Of a stretch of DNA of 64,000 nucleotides, positions 24,950 through 33,700 are shown in pieces. Source of the stretch: Pseudomonadota bacterium (GTDB lineage Bacteria > Pseudomonadota > Gammaproteobacteria > Ga0077536); assembly GCA_016719885.1 (NCBI GenBank), contig JADJYF010000004.1, forward strand, positions 62,001-126,000, read 5' to 3'. Under the pieces are notes generated by a model, which did not search any database, was not told where the DNA came from, and was given only the letters and a program-made list of their open reading frames with translations. Every line of letters starts with the position of its first letter. Positions within the stretch are counted from its first letter, which is position 1. The position numbers and the translations under genes were made by a program.

Positions 24950-26953
24950 ATGGGCACGGACGGAGCGGTCGCAACTTACGAGTTCAAACCCGGCATCAAC
25001 AAGAACATCGTCATTTGCTGTGACGGCACCTGGAATTTCGCCGCGCAGCAGGACGAAGGTGAAAGCGCACCGACCAACGTGCACAAACTGTTTCGTGCCG
25101 TGGATCGCCGTCGCGACGAATTCGATACCCCGCAACTGGCCTGGTACGACGAAGGGGTGGGCGCCGAACTCGGACTGGCCGGCAAGCTGCTGTCGTTCGT
25201 CGGCCGGCAGTTGGCCAAGAAAGTCCCCGGCCTCGAGAAACTCGGGCCGCTGATCGAGGGCGCCACCGGCCTCGGCGTCGCCGAGAACATTCGCGAAGCC
25301 TACGTGTGGCTGTGCCGGGTGTATGCGCCCGGTGACCGCATCTTCCTGTTCGGTTTCAGCCGCGGTGCGTTCCAGGTGCGCAGCCTGAGCGGTCTCATCC
25401 ATACCGTCGGCTTGCTGAAATCCTCGGCGCACAACTATTCGCGCACGGCGTTCGACAAGTACCGGAAATTCCGCCCAACGCGCAGTGACAAGCAAGACGT
25501 GCGCGGCGATGTCGCCGAGGAGCGCGCCCATCTCGACGCCGATGAGCTCGCGCTGTTCCACGATCGCGAGCAGTTGCGCATCCACTTCCTCGGTGTGTGG
25601 GACACGGTCGCGGGCCTCGGTCTGCCGATGTGGGGCTGGAGCTTCGAGCTGTTTCGTATCAACACCCAGTATCACAACACCGCCGTCGTGCCCTCGGTCG
25701 CGCATGCCTTCCATGCGGTGGCAATGGATGAGTTCCGTTCGAGTTTCATGCCGGTGCTGCTCAAGCGCCCGGCCGGCTTCACCGGCAAGTTGGAACAGAA
25801 GTGGTTTCGCGGCGCCCACGCCGACGTCGGCGGTGGCTATCGCGATGCGCGCCTGTCGGATATCGCGCTCGATTGGATGATGGACAAGGCCGAGGCGGCC
25901 GGCCTGCGCTTCGAGTCGCGCCACCGCCTCGCGCCGCAAGCCGATTCGCTCGGTTCATTGCACGATGAAGTCGCACGCGCGCAAGCCTACGCACTGGCCG
26001 GCTTGTGGCCGCGCATGTTTCCCCTGTCACAGGCGCTGCGCGAGCAGGTGCGCACGCTGTTCGGCGCCGCCGCCGACGATTTCGAAGACGTCGGCGAATG
26101 GCACGAGTCCGTCACCGAGCGCGGTGCGCGACTGGCGGCGGAGCAGGCCGACGGTGGCCGTGGCGCCCATTCGCGGCTGTTACGTCTCGCCACCGCGCCC
26201 GATCAGGATGCGCCGGCGCTGTGGAATCGCGCCGAACCCGATCCGCGCGATGTCGAGTGGCGGCTGGTGGTGCCCGATGCCGCGCCTCAGCGCTTCGTGG
26301 TCTATGCCGAACGCACCTGGTCGCCGACCGGCATGGTGTTGATCAAGGGGCGACGCTACCGGGTGCGTGCGCTCACCGAGACGTCGGCCGCCCGGCAGGC
26401 GGTGTGCACCGGCAAATGGTTCGACCTCGACGACCCGGCGGATGCCAACGGCAAGGGCAGCCTGCGTACGTTGTTCGAAAATCTGCGGGCCGGAAATTTC
26501 CTGCCGGCGCGCTTCCTGTTCGCTGGCGCCAAGCGCTATCCCGACGCGCGCTGGTTCCAACTGATGGGCATGATCAATCGCCCCACGCACTGGGACAGGC
26601 GCACGCGCTCGCCATTGTGGCTGCTGTTCTACCTGCTGGTGCGCGACCCGGGTGAGCTGCTGTTCCGCCAGTTTCCGCTCGGCGCCAACGTGAGCTTCGT
26701 GGCCAAGGCCAGCGGTCCGTTCTACTGCTACGCCAACGACCTGTGGATGGCGGCGGGCAACAACTCCGGCGCGATCGAAGTGGAGATCAGCGACCTCGGT
26801 GACGCCAGCGCCGCGCCACCGGCCGAAGCGCGTCAACCCGCCAACGAAAAGTTCGTGGTGTGGGTGGCGCGCGCGCTGCAGGTCGTCACACTGCTGGGCG
26901 TCGGCTTGGGGCTGGGCTGGGCACTGCTGATGCTGCGCGGGCCGGGCCTGTAG
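24950..26953 (+). CDS. DUF2235 alpha/beta hydrolase (Tle1/T6SS phospholipase-like)
   Basis: 667 residues; ATG at 24950 preceded by GGAGGGAG. The opening KNIVICCDGTWN, nucleophile FGFSRGAFQVRS (about 137-148), LGVWDTV and WFRGAHADVGGGY are the DUF2235 core, a serine hydrolase fold that includes T6SS phospholipase effectors of the Tle1 group. The C-terminal half has no named domain until a single membrane helix (VVTLLGVGLGLGWALLM) at the very end. No T6SS or immunity gene is nearby, so an effector role is not supported; it may be a membrane-anchored lipase. Confidence 0.75.
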   Translation: MGTDGAVATYEFKPGINKNIVICCDGTWNFAAQQDEGESAPTNVHKLFRAVDRRRDEFDTPQLAWYDEGVGAELGLAGKLLSFVGRQLAKKVPGLEKLGPLIEGATGLGVAENIREAYVWLCRVYAPGDRIFLFGFSRGAFQVRSLSGLIHTVGLLKSSAHNYSRTAFDKYRKFRPTRSDKQDVRGDVAEERAHLDADELALFHDREQLRIHFLGVWDTVAGLGLPMWGWSFELFRINTQYHNTAVVPSVAHAFHAVAMDEFRSSFMPVLLKRPAGFTGKLEQKWFRGAHADVGGGYRDARLSDIALDWMMDKAEAAGLRFESRHRLAPQADSLGSLHDEVARAQAYALAGLWPRMFPLSQALREQVRTLFGAAADDFEDVGEWHESVTERGARLAAEQADGGRGAHSRLLRLATAPDQDAPALWNRAEPDPRDVEWRLVVPDAAPQRFVVYAERTWSPTGMVLIKGRRYRVRALTETSAARQAVCTGKWFDLDDPADANGKGSLRTLFENLRAGNFLPARFLFAGAKRYPDARWFQLMGMINRPTHWDRRTRSPLWLLFYLLVRDPGELLFRQFPLGANVSFVAKASGPFYCYANDLWMAAGNNSGAIEVEISDLGDASAAPPAEARQPANEKFVVWVARALQVVTLLGVGLGLGWALLMLRGPGL

Positions 26954-26988
26954 AACGCCGCGCGCGTGGCGCGGTTCGGCGCGCCTGC

Positions 26989-28548
26989 TCAGCGCCGCCG
27001 CCGCGAACCGCCGCCGCCGAGCAGCGAACCCAGCACGCCGCGAATGATCTCGCGCCCGACCGCCCCGCCAACAGTGCGGGCCGCGGACTTGGCGATGGTC
27101 TGGGCCAAGCCGTCGCGCTTACCGCCGCGCGGGCCGGTGCCGCCGAACAGCACGTCGGTCAGGCCGCCGAGCAATCCGCCATCGTCGTTGGCAGTGGCCG
27201 GCGCTTCGGCGCTTCGCGGCGCCGTTGGTCGCGCCGCTTGTTCGCGCAGCGCATCGGCGGCGGGCGCGGTCTCGGCCGCGCGCCCCTTCAGTTTTTCGTA
27301 GGCCGAGTCGCGATCGACGGCCTGGTCATAGACGCCGGCCACCAGCGAATTGGCGATCAGCGCCTGCCGTTGCTCGGCGCTGATGGGCCCGATCTGGCTG
27401 CCGGGCGGCACGATGTAGACGCGCTCGGTGACACTCGGACGCCCTTGTTCGTCGAGCAGGCTGACCAGCGCCTCGCCGACCGCGAGTTCGCTTATCGCGG
27501 TCTCGATGTCGAGACCGGGCTTGGCGCGCATGGTGGTGGCGGCGGCCTTCACCGCTTTCTGATCGCGCGGCGTGAACGCGCGCAGCGCATGTTGCACGCG
27601 GTTGCCGAGCTGGCCGAGGATGGTGTCGGGGATGTCGAGCGGATTCTGCGTGACGAAATACACGCCGACGCCCTTGCTGCGCACCAGGCGCACCACCAGC
27701 TCGATGCGTTCGACCAGCGCCGCCGGCGCATCCTTGAACAACAGGTGCGCTTCATCGAAGAAGAACACCAGCTTGGGTTTTTCCACGTCGCCGACTTCCG
27801 GCAGCGTCTCGAACAGCTCCGACAGCATCCACAACAGGAAAGTCGCATACAGGCGCGGCGCCGCCATCAGCTTGTCGGCGGCGAGGATGTTGATGACGCC
27901 CAAGCCCTGGTCGGTCTGCATGAAGTCGGCGATGTTCAGCATCGGCTCGCCGAAGAACTGATCGCCGCCCTGCTGTTCAATCTGCATGAGGCCGCGTTGG
28001 ATGGCGCCGACGCTGGCGGCGCTGATGTTGCCGTAGTCGGTGGTGAAGTCGCGCGCGTTGTCGCCGACGTATTGCAGCATCGCGCGCAGGTCCTTGAGAT
28101 CGAGCAGCGCGAGGCCATTGTCATCGGCAATCTTGAACGCGAGGTTCAGGACGCCTGCTTGAGTTTCATTCAAGGCCAGCATGCGCGACAACAACAGCGG
28201 CCCCATGTCGCTGACGGTGGCACGCAGCGGGTGGCCTTGCGCGCCGAACACGTCCCACAGCGTGGTCGGGCAGGCGAACGCCGTCGGCGCATCGAGATGA
28301 CGTTCGGCGAGGATGGCGGCGAGCTTGGCGCCGACCGTGCCGGCCTGGCTGATGCCGGTGAGGTCACCCTTCACATCGGCCATGAACACCGGCACGCCGA
28401 TGCGGCTGAAATTCTCGGCCAGGGTTTGCAGGGTGATGGTCTTGCCGGTGCCGGTGGCGCCGGTGATGAGACCGTGGCGGTTGGCGAGGGCGGGCAACAG
28501 ATGACATTGCACGTCATCGCGTTGGGCGACGAGGATGGGGTCGGCCAT
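26989..28548 (-). CDS. HerA-like ATPase, DUF853 (YjgR) family
   Basis: 519 residues. Walker A GATGTGKT at about 29-36 and Walker B VFFFDEAH near residue 260, plus VTQNPLDIPDTIL, mark the DUF853/YjgR branch of the HerA/FtsK P-loop ATPases. The C-terminal 100 residues are a low-complexity Ala-rich linker and a glycine-rich GGLTDVLFGG...GSLLGGGGSRRRR tail, as in YjgR. Biochemical role not established. Convergent with the DUF2235 gene. Confidence 0.83.
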   Translation of the reverse strand: MADPILVAQRDDVQCHLLPALANRHGLITGATGTGKTITLQTLAENFSRIGVPVFMADVKGDLTGISQAGTVGAKLAAILAERHLDAPTAFACPTTLWDVFGAQGHPLRATVSDMGPLLLSRMLALNETQAGVLNLAFKIADDNGLALLDLKDLRAMLQYVGDNARDFTTDYGNISAASVGAIQRGLMQIEQQGGDQFFGEPMLNIADFMQTDQGLGVINILAADKLMAAPRLYATFLLWMLSELFETLPEVGDVEKPKLVFFFDEAHLLFKDAPAALVERIELVVRLVRSKGVGVYFVTQNPLDIPDTILGQLGNRVQHALRAFTPRDQKAVKAAATTMRAKPGLDIETAISELAVGEALVSLLDEQGRPSVTERVYIVPPGSQIGPISAEQRQALIANSLVAGVYDQAVDRDSAYEKLKGRAAETAPAADALREQAARPTAPRSAEAPATANDDGGLLGGLTDVLFGGTGPRGGKRDGLAQTIAKSAARTVGGAVGREIIRGVLGSLLGGGGSRRRR

Positions 28549-28570
28549 GAAGATCTCCGAGCATTTTCGA

Positions 28571-28644
28571 TGGGCCAGACTTCAGTCTGACATTCATTCC
28601 TCCAGCTGACCTGGCATGGAATGTCAGACTGAAGTCTGACCCAC
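28571..28644. repeat. REP-like family B inverted pair
   Basis: 28571-28595 (TGGGCCAGACTTCAGTCTGACATTC, plus) and 28619-28644 (minus; reads GTGGGTCAGACTTCAGTCTGACATTC when reversed), 23 bases apart. They lie just 5' of the HerA-like gene and 3' of the kinase gene. The 5' copy has C for T in the stem, losing one pair. Confidence 0.8.
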
Positions 28645-28664
28645 AATGACGGTGATGGGGAGAC

Positions 28665-29645
28665 CTAGCCCGCCGCCAACTTCACCGCCAGCGCCACGTA
28701 GGGCGGCACGATCGCCGCCCACGACGCGAAGCGCGGGTCTGGCGCGCGGCCGGTTTCATAAAGATGCACACCGAGCTGGATGATGGCGGCGACCTTGGCC
28801 ACCTGTATCGCCTCGTAGCGATGCATGTCGACGGCGCTGCGGCCGGTCATGGCCTGCCATTCGTCGATGGTGCGGCTGCGTGACCACCAGCCCGGCAGTT
28901 CATAGCCCGCCGAGCCCAGCGCCGCTTCGCCCTGGTCGTAGAACTGCAGCACGTAGCCGAGATCGAGCAAGGGGTCGCTGACGCCCGCCATCTCCCAATC
29001 GAGCAATGCCAGCATGCGACCTTGGCGGTTCCACAGCGTGTTGCCGTGCTTGGGATCGCCGTGGATGGGACAGGGTGGGCCGGACGGACGCGGCGGGCGC
29101 GCCACGAGATCCTCCAGCACCGCGACCAGATCGGGCGAGGCCTCGGCGCCGCGCGCGACATCCAGCCAGTGCTGCGCTTCCTCGACGACCGTGCGCGCCG
29201 GCGCCGGCATGGCCGATACCGGCAGGCGATGGACATTGGCCACCGCGCCTATCCATTGCGCGCACATCGCGTCCCGCGTCGCGTCCGGCAGCGCCTTCAG
29301 CCACTCGGGCGTGACGTATTCGAAGGCCTCGCCCTCCAGGCATTCCATGATGAAGAACGGGTCGCCGATCAGCGCCGCGTCCGTACACAACTCGTAGACC
29401 TTGGGCACCGGCGGCCCGTCGGCATGCCTGCCCATGGCGTCCAACACCGCGTGCTGCGCGGCCATGTCGTAGGGCGGCAACAGGCCTTCCTTGGACGGTG
29501 GCATGCGCAGGATGCGATTGATGCCTTCGAGCTTGTAGGTTTCGTTGGAATGACCGGTGGACAAGGCCGTGATCGAGGTCAAGGCCGCGCCGACACCCAG
29601 GTATTCGCGCAGGCCTGTCAGCATGCGCGCGAGATCGCGTGACAT
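28665..29645 (-). CDS. Phosphotransferase family protein (APH-like kinase fold)
   Basis: 326 residues of the aminoglycoside phosphotransferase/ACAD10-like fold. The nucleotide-binding N-lobe includes TGHSNETYKL and RILRMPP; the catalytic loop IHGDPKHGNTLW and the metal loop LDWEMAGVSDPLLDLGY are intact. In catabolic clusters such proteins often sit with acyl-CoA enzymes and phosphorylate hydroxyacyl groups. It starts 6 bases after the stop-side of the lipocalin-like gene and shares its transcript. Substrate unknown. Confidence 0.8.
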   Translation of the reverse strand: MSRDLARMLTGLREYLGVGAALTSITALSTGHSNETYKLEGINRILRMPPSKEGLLPPYDMAAQHAVLDAMGRHADGPPVPKVYELCTDAALIGDPFFIMECLEGEAFEYVTPEWLKALPDATRDAMCAQWIGAVANVHRLPVSAMPAPARTVVEEAQHWLDVARGAEASPDLVAVLEDLVARPPRPSGPPCPIHGDPKHGNTLWNRQGRMLALLDWEMAGVSDPLLDLGYVLQFYDQGEAALGSAGYELPGWWSRSRTIDEWQAMTGRSAVDMHRYEAIQVAKVAAIIQLGVHLYETGRAPDPRFASWAAIVPPYVALAVKLAAG

Positions 29646-29651
29646 CGCCGC

Positions 29652-30815
29652 TCAACCGCGCGTACGGGTGGAGGACAATTCCATCTCCGGCCATTCGCCG
29701 AGCACGATGGGCTCGAACAGGCCGTAGCCCTTGGCATCGCCCTCGCGCACCTTGACGATGGTGTCGCGCACCGCCGTGGCAAGGCGCTTGCGGACTTCGG
29801 GCGCGGTCATGTCCGGGATCTGTTCGCCGTCGAGATTCAGTTCGCCGCGCCAGTTGCCGTGCTTCTTGCCGTCGAAGCCGAGATACAGCGCGGTCGAGAG
29901 ATAGAAGCCCGACTCGCCCATCACTTCGATGTCGACCTTGTTGGTTTCGCCGTTCAGCATGTCGATGTAGAGATACCCGCCCAGCAGGCGACGGGTGTCG
30001 TCGTCGTAACGCAGCACCGGGCGCACGCGCGCGATGCGCTCCTGGCGGCCGTCGGCATTGTTGCGGTAGCCGGAGAAATAAAACACCTCGTCGCCGCGGA
30101 TCTGCAGGTAGAAGTGGTATTCGTACTTGGTGCCGTCGGGCTTTTCGAGCAGCAGCGGTGACCAGTTCAGGAGGAACTTCGAATCCTCGAACTTGCGCTC
30201 GCCAAAATCACGCGCCGGGCGCAGATCGGTCGGCGGCGCGCCGACGTCGAGGCGCACACCCCAGGAATGATCGCGGTAGGAGAACCAGTCTTCGGGGCGG
30301 ATGATTTCACGCTTGCCGTCGATTTCCACCCAGCCGCTCGGCACGCCGGCCTGGTGATAGCGCACCACGTTGGAGACGATGCGAAAGCCGCGCTCGTCGC
30401 GCTGGATGTGGCGGTCTTCGAAGAAACACGGATGAATGGCTTCGAAGGTGAGGTCGAAGGTCAGTGGAATGACGCCGTTCTTGTCCAGCGCCCAGCGGAT
30501 CTTCTTTTGTGGTTCCAGCACTTCATAGGTGATGGGCCCGACCTTGGTCGCGAGCGGGTCCTGCGACAGTTCGCGGCTGGCGCGGATGGTCCATTGTTCC
30601 TTGCCGCGCGAGATGCCGGCGAAGGCATCCATCACGTCGCGGTTCTGGTAGCGGCCGAGACCGCAGTCGATCTGGAGCGTGCCGTCCTTGCGCGAACTCA
30701 GCGTCCACAGCTTCTCGGTCCACGACAGGTCCGATTCCGCGACGGTCGCGAAGGTGTCGGCGATCTGGTGATTGAGTTGCTCGTCGGCGTCGAGCAGTTT
30801 GCCTATGCCTTGCAT
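29652..30815 (-). CDS. AttH/CrtC-like lipocalin-fold protein (DUF7064-type)
   Basis: 387 residues; ATG at 30815 with GGGGAG upstream. The middle contains PEDWFSYRDHSWGVRLD, a motif of beta-rich proteins related to AttH/hydroxyneurosporene synthase folds, which often lie in lipid or terpenoid catabolic loci. No catalytic residues can be assigned. It lies between the TetR gene and the kinase gene in one direction and probably forms an operon TetR-lipocalin-kinase. Family name recalled from motif only. Confidence 0.55.
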   Translation of the reverse strand: MQGIGKLLDADEQLNHQIADTFATVAESDLSWTEKLWTLSSRKDGTLQIDCGLGRYQNRDVMDAFAGISRGKEQWTIRASRELSQDPLATKVGPITYEVLEPQKKIRWALDKNGVIPLTFDLTFEAIHPCFFEDRHIQRDERGFRIVSNVVRYHQAGVPSGWVEIDGKREIIRPEDWFSYRDHSWGVRLDVGAPPTDLRPARDFGERKFEDSKFLLNWSPLLLEKPDGTKYEYHFYLQIRGDEVFYFSGYRNNADGRQERIARVRPVLRYDDDTRRLLGGYLYIDMLNGETNKVDIEVMGESGFYLSTALYLGFDGKKHGNWRGELNLDGEQIPDMTAPEVRKRLATAVRDTIVKVREGDAKGYGLFEPIVLGEWPEMELSSTRTRG

Positions 30816-30855
30816 GATTCTCCCCTCTCTTGCAGTGATGGACGTTGAACGCGGA

Positions 30856-31479
30856 TTACTTGTCGGGCGCGAAGATCGCGTGCCACACGACGTGGGTCCA
30901 GGTGTCGATGAAGGCTTCGCGCCGCGCGTCATCGAGGCCTTTGCCGTATTGCACGTAGGTGTGGTTGACCGACCACGACAGCACTTCGGCCACCATGGTC
31001 GGCAAGCCGGCATGGGCGCGGCCGCTGTCGGCGATGCGTTGCACGGCCTGGCGGCTCTCGGCCACGAAGCGCTCGATCATGCGGCTATGCAGCTCACCGA
31101 CCTGCGCGTCGTAGGGCGCGGTCTCGGCGGCGGCGGCGAGGATGGCGTGATGCTGCATGTAGGCGTCGAAGAAGCGCGCCATGGCCGCGCGCAGATCTTC
31201 GAAGCGCGCATCCTCGGCATGCACGAACCACAGGCCGCCGGCGCCCACCACCTCGTCGGCGACGCGCGCGATGAGGCGTGCCACCAGCTCGCCCTTGTCA
31301 CGGAAATGCAGGTAGAAGGTGGCGCGCGCGATGCCGGCCTCGCGCGCCAGCGCGTCGATGGAAATGGCGGTGATGGTCAGGCCGCGGTCGAGCAGGCGCT
31401 CCAGCGCCAGCTGCAGGCGCTCTTCCATGTTGAGTGCGGCATCGACATCGGTGCGGGCGCGGCGGGTGACGCTGGCCAT
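30856..31479 (-). CDS. TetR family transcriptional regulator
   Basis: 207 residues. Helix-turn-helix at about 40-60 (ISIDALAREAGIARATFYLHFRDKGELVARL). First gene of the minus-strand operon running to 28665 and divergent from the linalool-dehydratase-like gene. A TAGACA-type palindrome lies between (31563-31579), so it likely controls both sides (inference). Confidence 0.85.
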   Translation of the reverse strand: MASVTRRARTDVDAALNMEERLQLALERLLDRGLTITAISIDALAREAGIARATFYLHFRDKGELVARLIARVADEVVGAGGLWFVHAEDARFEDLRAAMARFFDAYMQHHAILAAAAETAPYDAQVGELHSRMIERFVAESRQAVQRIADSGRAHAGLPTMVAEVLSWSVNHTYVQYGKGLDDARREAFIDTWTHVVWHAIFAPDK

Positions 31480-31562
31480 GGTCTATCCTCGTGGCAGGGA
31501 TGCGCGTTGCCGCGCAAGCGAAGCGCGAAGATAAGACCGGCGGTCGTGCCTAGTCAATGCGT

Positions 31563-31579
31563 CTAGACACTGTGTCCAG
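31563..31579. promoter_or_regulatory. Candidate TetR operator, CTAGACACTGTGTCCAG
   Basis: A 17-base near-perfect palindrome with core GACACTGTGTC, in the divergent gap between the TetR gene and 31633. One mismatch in the arms. A related element, TAGACAGTGTCCA, occurs upstream of the DUF1329 gene at 59727-59739. Confidence 0.5.
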
Positions 31580-31632
31580 TCATGCCTATAGTCGCGACCA
31601 AGGTCGATTCACTTAGCGAGGGGAGAGCGGAT

Positions 31633-33570
31633 ATGTCGGTCATCGAAAGCGATGCGCTCGGTCGGGCGCAGGAATTCCAGCACGGCGGCAAGGGACCGGT
31701 CACGGCCTCACGTCACCGCCGTAACGCGGTCATCTACGCGCTCCTGTGCGTCGCGGCGCTGACGCCGGCCTGGCTCGACGCCTCGGCCGCGTGGCAGGCC
31801 GCCGGCCTCGGCCTGTTCCTGCCGGGCGGGGGATTCTTCGCCCTCGGCGGTGGCTGGCTGTTGATGGTGCCGGTGGTGCTGGCTCTGTTCTGGGTGTCCT
31901 GCGTGGCGTGGTTCTGGAGCGGCATGGTGGTGGCGCCGCTGACCGTGTGGTTGGGCTCGGCGCTGGTCGCCGGCAGCCTCGCCGGCGACAGCATCTGGGC
32001 GCCCGGCATGGCCTTGGCGCCGATGGCGGCGGCCGGCATCTTCCTGTGGTTCCAGCACAAGAACAATCAGCGCCACGCCGCCGACCGCGAGCGCTTCGCC
32101 ATGCGCCAGCAGTTCTTCGCCGCCTCGCGCGCCGAGGTCGTCGAGCGCGTGCGGAGTGAGCCGGCCTTGGGCAGCCGCGAACTCGACATGGAGCAACTCT
32201 CGGCCGCGCGCTACGTGCTGGACCGCGCCCTGCAGCCGGTCGGCCAGTTCAAGGGCTATACCGTCATCGACCAGTTCCAGCCCGCCGCGCTGCGCTACCA
32301 GATCAACCACCTCGGTTTCGCGCTCGGCATGATGCAGGGCCATTACACGCCCAACTTCAGCGGCTACCTGGGCCAGGCCCAGCGCAACCTCGTCGACACT
32401 TATCTTTCCAAGAAGGTGTGGGACTACTGGGTGCTGGAGTCGATGTGGGGTCACTTCAATTTCAGCAATTTCGACCCGGCGGCCAAGGACAACATCATGC
32501 TGACCGGCTGGTACGGCATGCATGTGAACCAGTACATGCTGAACTCCGGCGACCGCCGCTATGCCGAGCCCGGCAGCCTGACCTTCCGTTTGAACGACAC
32601 CACCGCCTTCCCGCACAGCGCCCACACGCTCGCGCAGTCGGTGCTCGACAATTACCAGCATTCGGATTTCTTCCTGTTCCCCTGCGAGCCGAACTGGGTC
32701 TACCCGGTGTGCAACATGTACGGCCTGGCCTCGCTGGCGTCCCATGACGCGGTGTTCGGCACCACCTACGCGCAGAACTCGCTGCCGAAGTGGATGGACA
32801 TGCTGGAATCGGAATTCATGGACGAGAAGGGCTCGATCATCGGCCTGCGTTCCTACTGGACCGGTCTCGAAGTGCCGTTCTATGCCGGCGAAGCGGGCTT
32901 CGCGTTCTTCGCCAACTGCTTCTCGCCGGCGTTGGCGCGCCGCCTGTGGGCGATTGGCCGCAAGGAACTCGCGTTCTGCATCGCGCCCGATGCCAATGGC
33001 CAGCCGCGCCTGTCCATTCCGCGCGAGGCGCTGTCGTGGCTGGATACCATCGACCCCGGTCATTACAAGCCCGGCGCGCTGTTCGCCTACGCGGCGGTCG
33101 CGATGTCGGCGCGCGAATTCGGCGACGACGAACTGGCCGAGGCCGCGCTGCGTTCCATGGACCAGGATTGCGGCCGTTTCGACGACAACGGCGCGGTCGG
33201 CTACCGCGAGGCCTCGTGCCTGGCCAACGTGTGGGCGGTGGAAGCCAAGCTCATGCGCACCGGCGACTTCCGCAATTCCTTCGTCAAGGGCCCGGCCGCG
33301 AGCGCCTTCACGGGGCCGCAGCTGGCCGAGGCCAGCTATCCTGAAGTGTTGGTCGCCAAGGCCACCAGCACCGGCGCGGACCTCGACCTCGTGCTCTACC
33401 CGGGCCGCGGCAATGGTCGCCAGAAGCTTGGGCTCGCGCGGCTCGCGCCCGGCGCGAGCTATCGCGTGGCCGGCCGGCCGGATCTCGATTTCCGCGCCGA
33501 CGATGCCGGCACGGCGAGGCTCGAGGTCGAATTGAACGGCCGCACCGCGCTCAACATCACTCCCGCCTGA
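31633..33570 (+). CDS. Membrane-bound linalool dehydratase/isomerase-like protein
   Basis: 645 residues; ATG at 31633 after GGGGAGAG (an in-frame ATG at 31582 has no ribosome site). Residues about 30-140 hold three to four membrane helices. The rest is an (alpha/alpha)6-barrel resembling linalool dehydratase/isomerase LinD: KVWDYW, a FDPAAKDNIM segment, SGDRRY and, most tellingly, CEPNWVYPVC, which keeps both catalytic cysteines nine residues apart as in LinD (C171/C180, recalled numbering). The LinD His129 position appears to be Trp. It may hydrate, dehydrate or isomerise a terpenoid or other tertiary alcohol at the membrane (inference). Confidence 0.68.
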   Translation: MSVIESDALGRAQEFQHGGKGPVTASRHRRNAVIYALLCVAALTPAWLDASAAWQAAGLGLFLPGGGFFALGGGWLLMVPVVLALFWVSCVAWFWSGMVVAPLTVWLGSALVAGSLAGDSIWAPGMALAPMAAAGIFLWFQHKNNQRHAADRERFAMRQQFFAASRAEVVERVRSEPALGSRELDMEQLSAARYVLDRALQPVGQFKGYTVIDQFQPAALRYQINHLGFALGMMQGHYTPNFSGYLGQAQRNLVDTYLSKKVWDYWVLESMWGHFNFSNFDPAAKDNIMLTGWYGMHVNQYMLNSGDRRYAEPGSLTFRLNDTTAFPHSAHTLAQSVLDNYQHSDFFLFPCEPNWVYPVCNMYGLASLASHDAVFGTTYAQNSLPKWMDMLESEFMDEKGSIIGLRSYWTGLEVPFYAGEAGFAFFANCFSPALARRLWAIGRKELAFCIAPDANGQPRLSIPREALSWLDTIDPGHYKPGALFAYAAVAMSAREFGDDELAEAALRSMDQDCGRFDDNGAVGYREASCLANVWAVEAKLMRTGDFRNSFVKGPAASAFTGPQLAEASYPEVLVAKATSTGADLDLVLYPGRGNGRQKLGLARLAPGASYRVAGRPDLDFRADDAGTARLEVELNGRTALNITPA

Positions 33571-33700
33571 TCCATCTCATGAACGGCCGCCGCTTGCATC
33601 GACGCACGCGGCGGCCGCGCGCTACCATGCTCGGCATCCGCGTGCCGCGCAATGCGCCGCACGCTCCATCGTATCCGTCACTCGCAGCAGGGGAACCGCA

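Noticed and set aside
24950..28548. A complete T6SS effector/immunity or defence island around the DUF2235 and HerA-like genes
   Set aside because: No VgrG, Hcp, PAAR, immunity or nuclease gene is present, and the ATPase belongs to a common conserved family.
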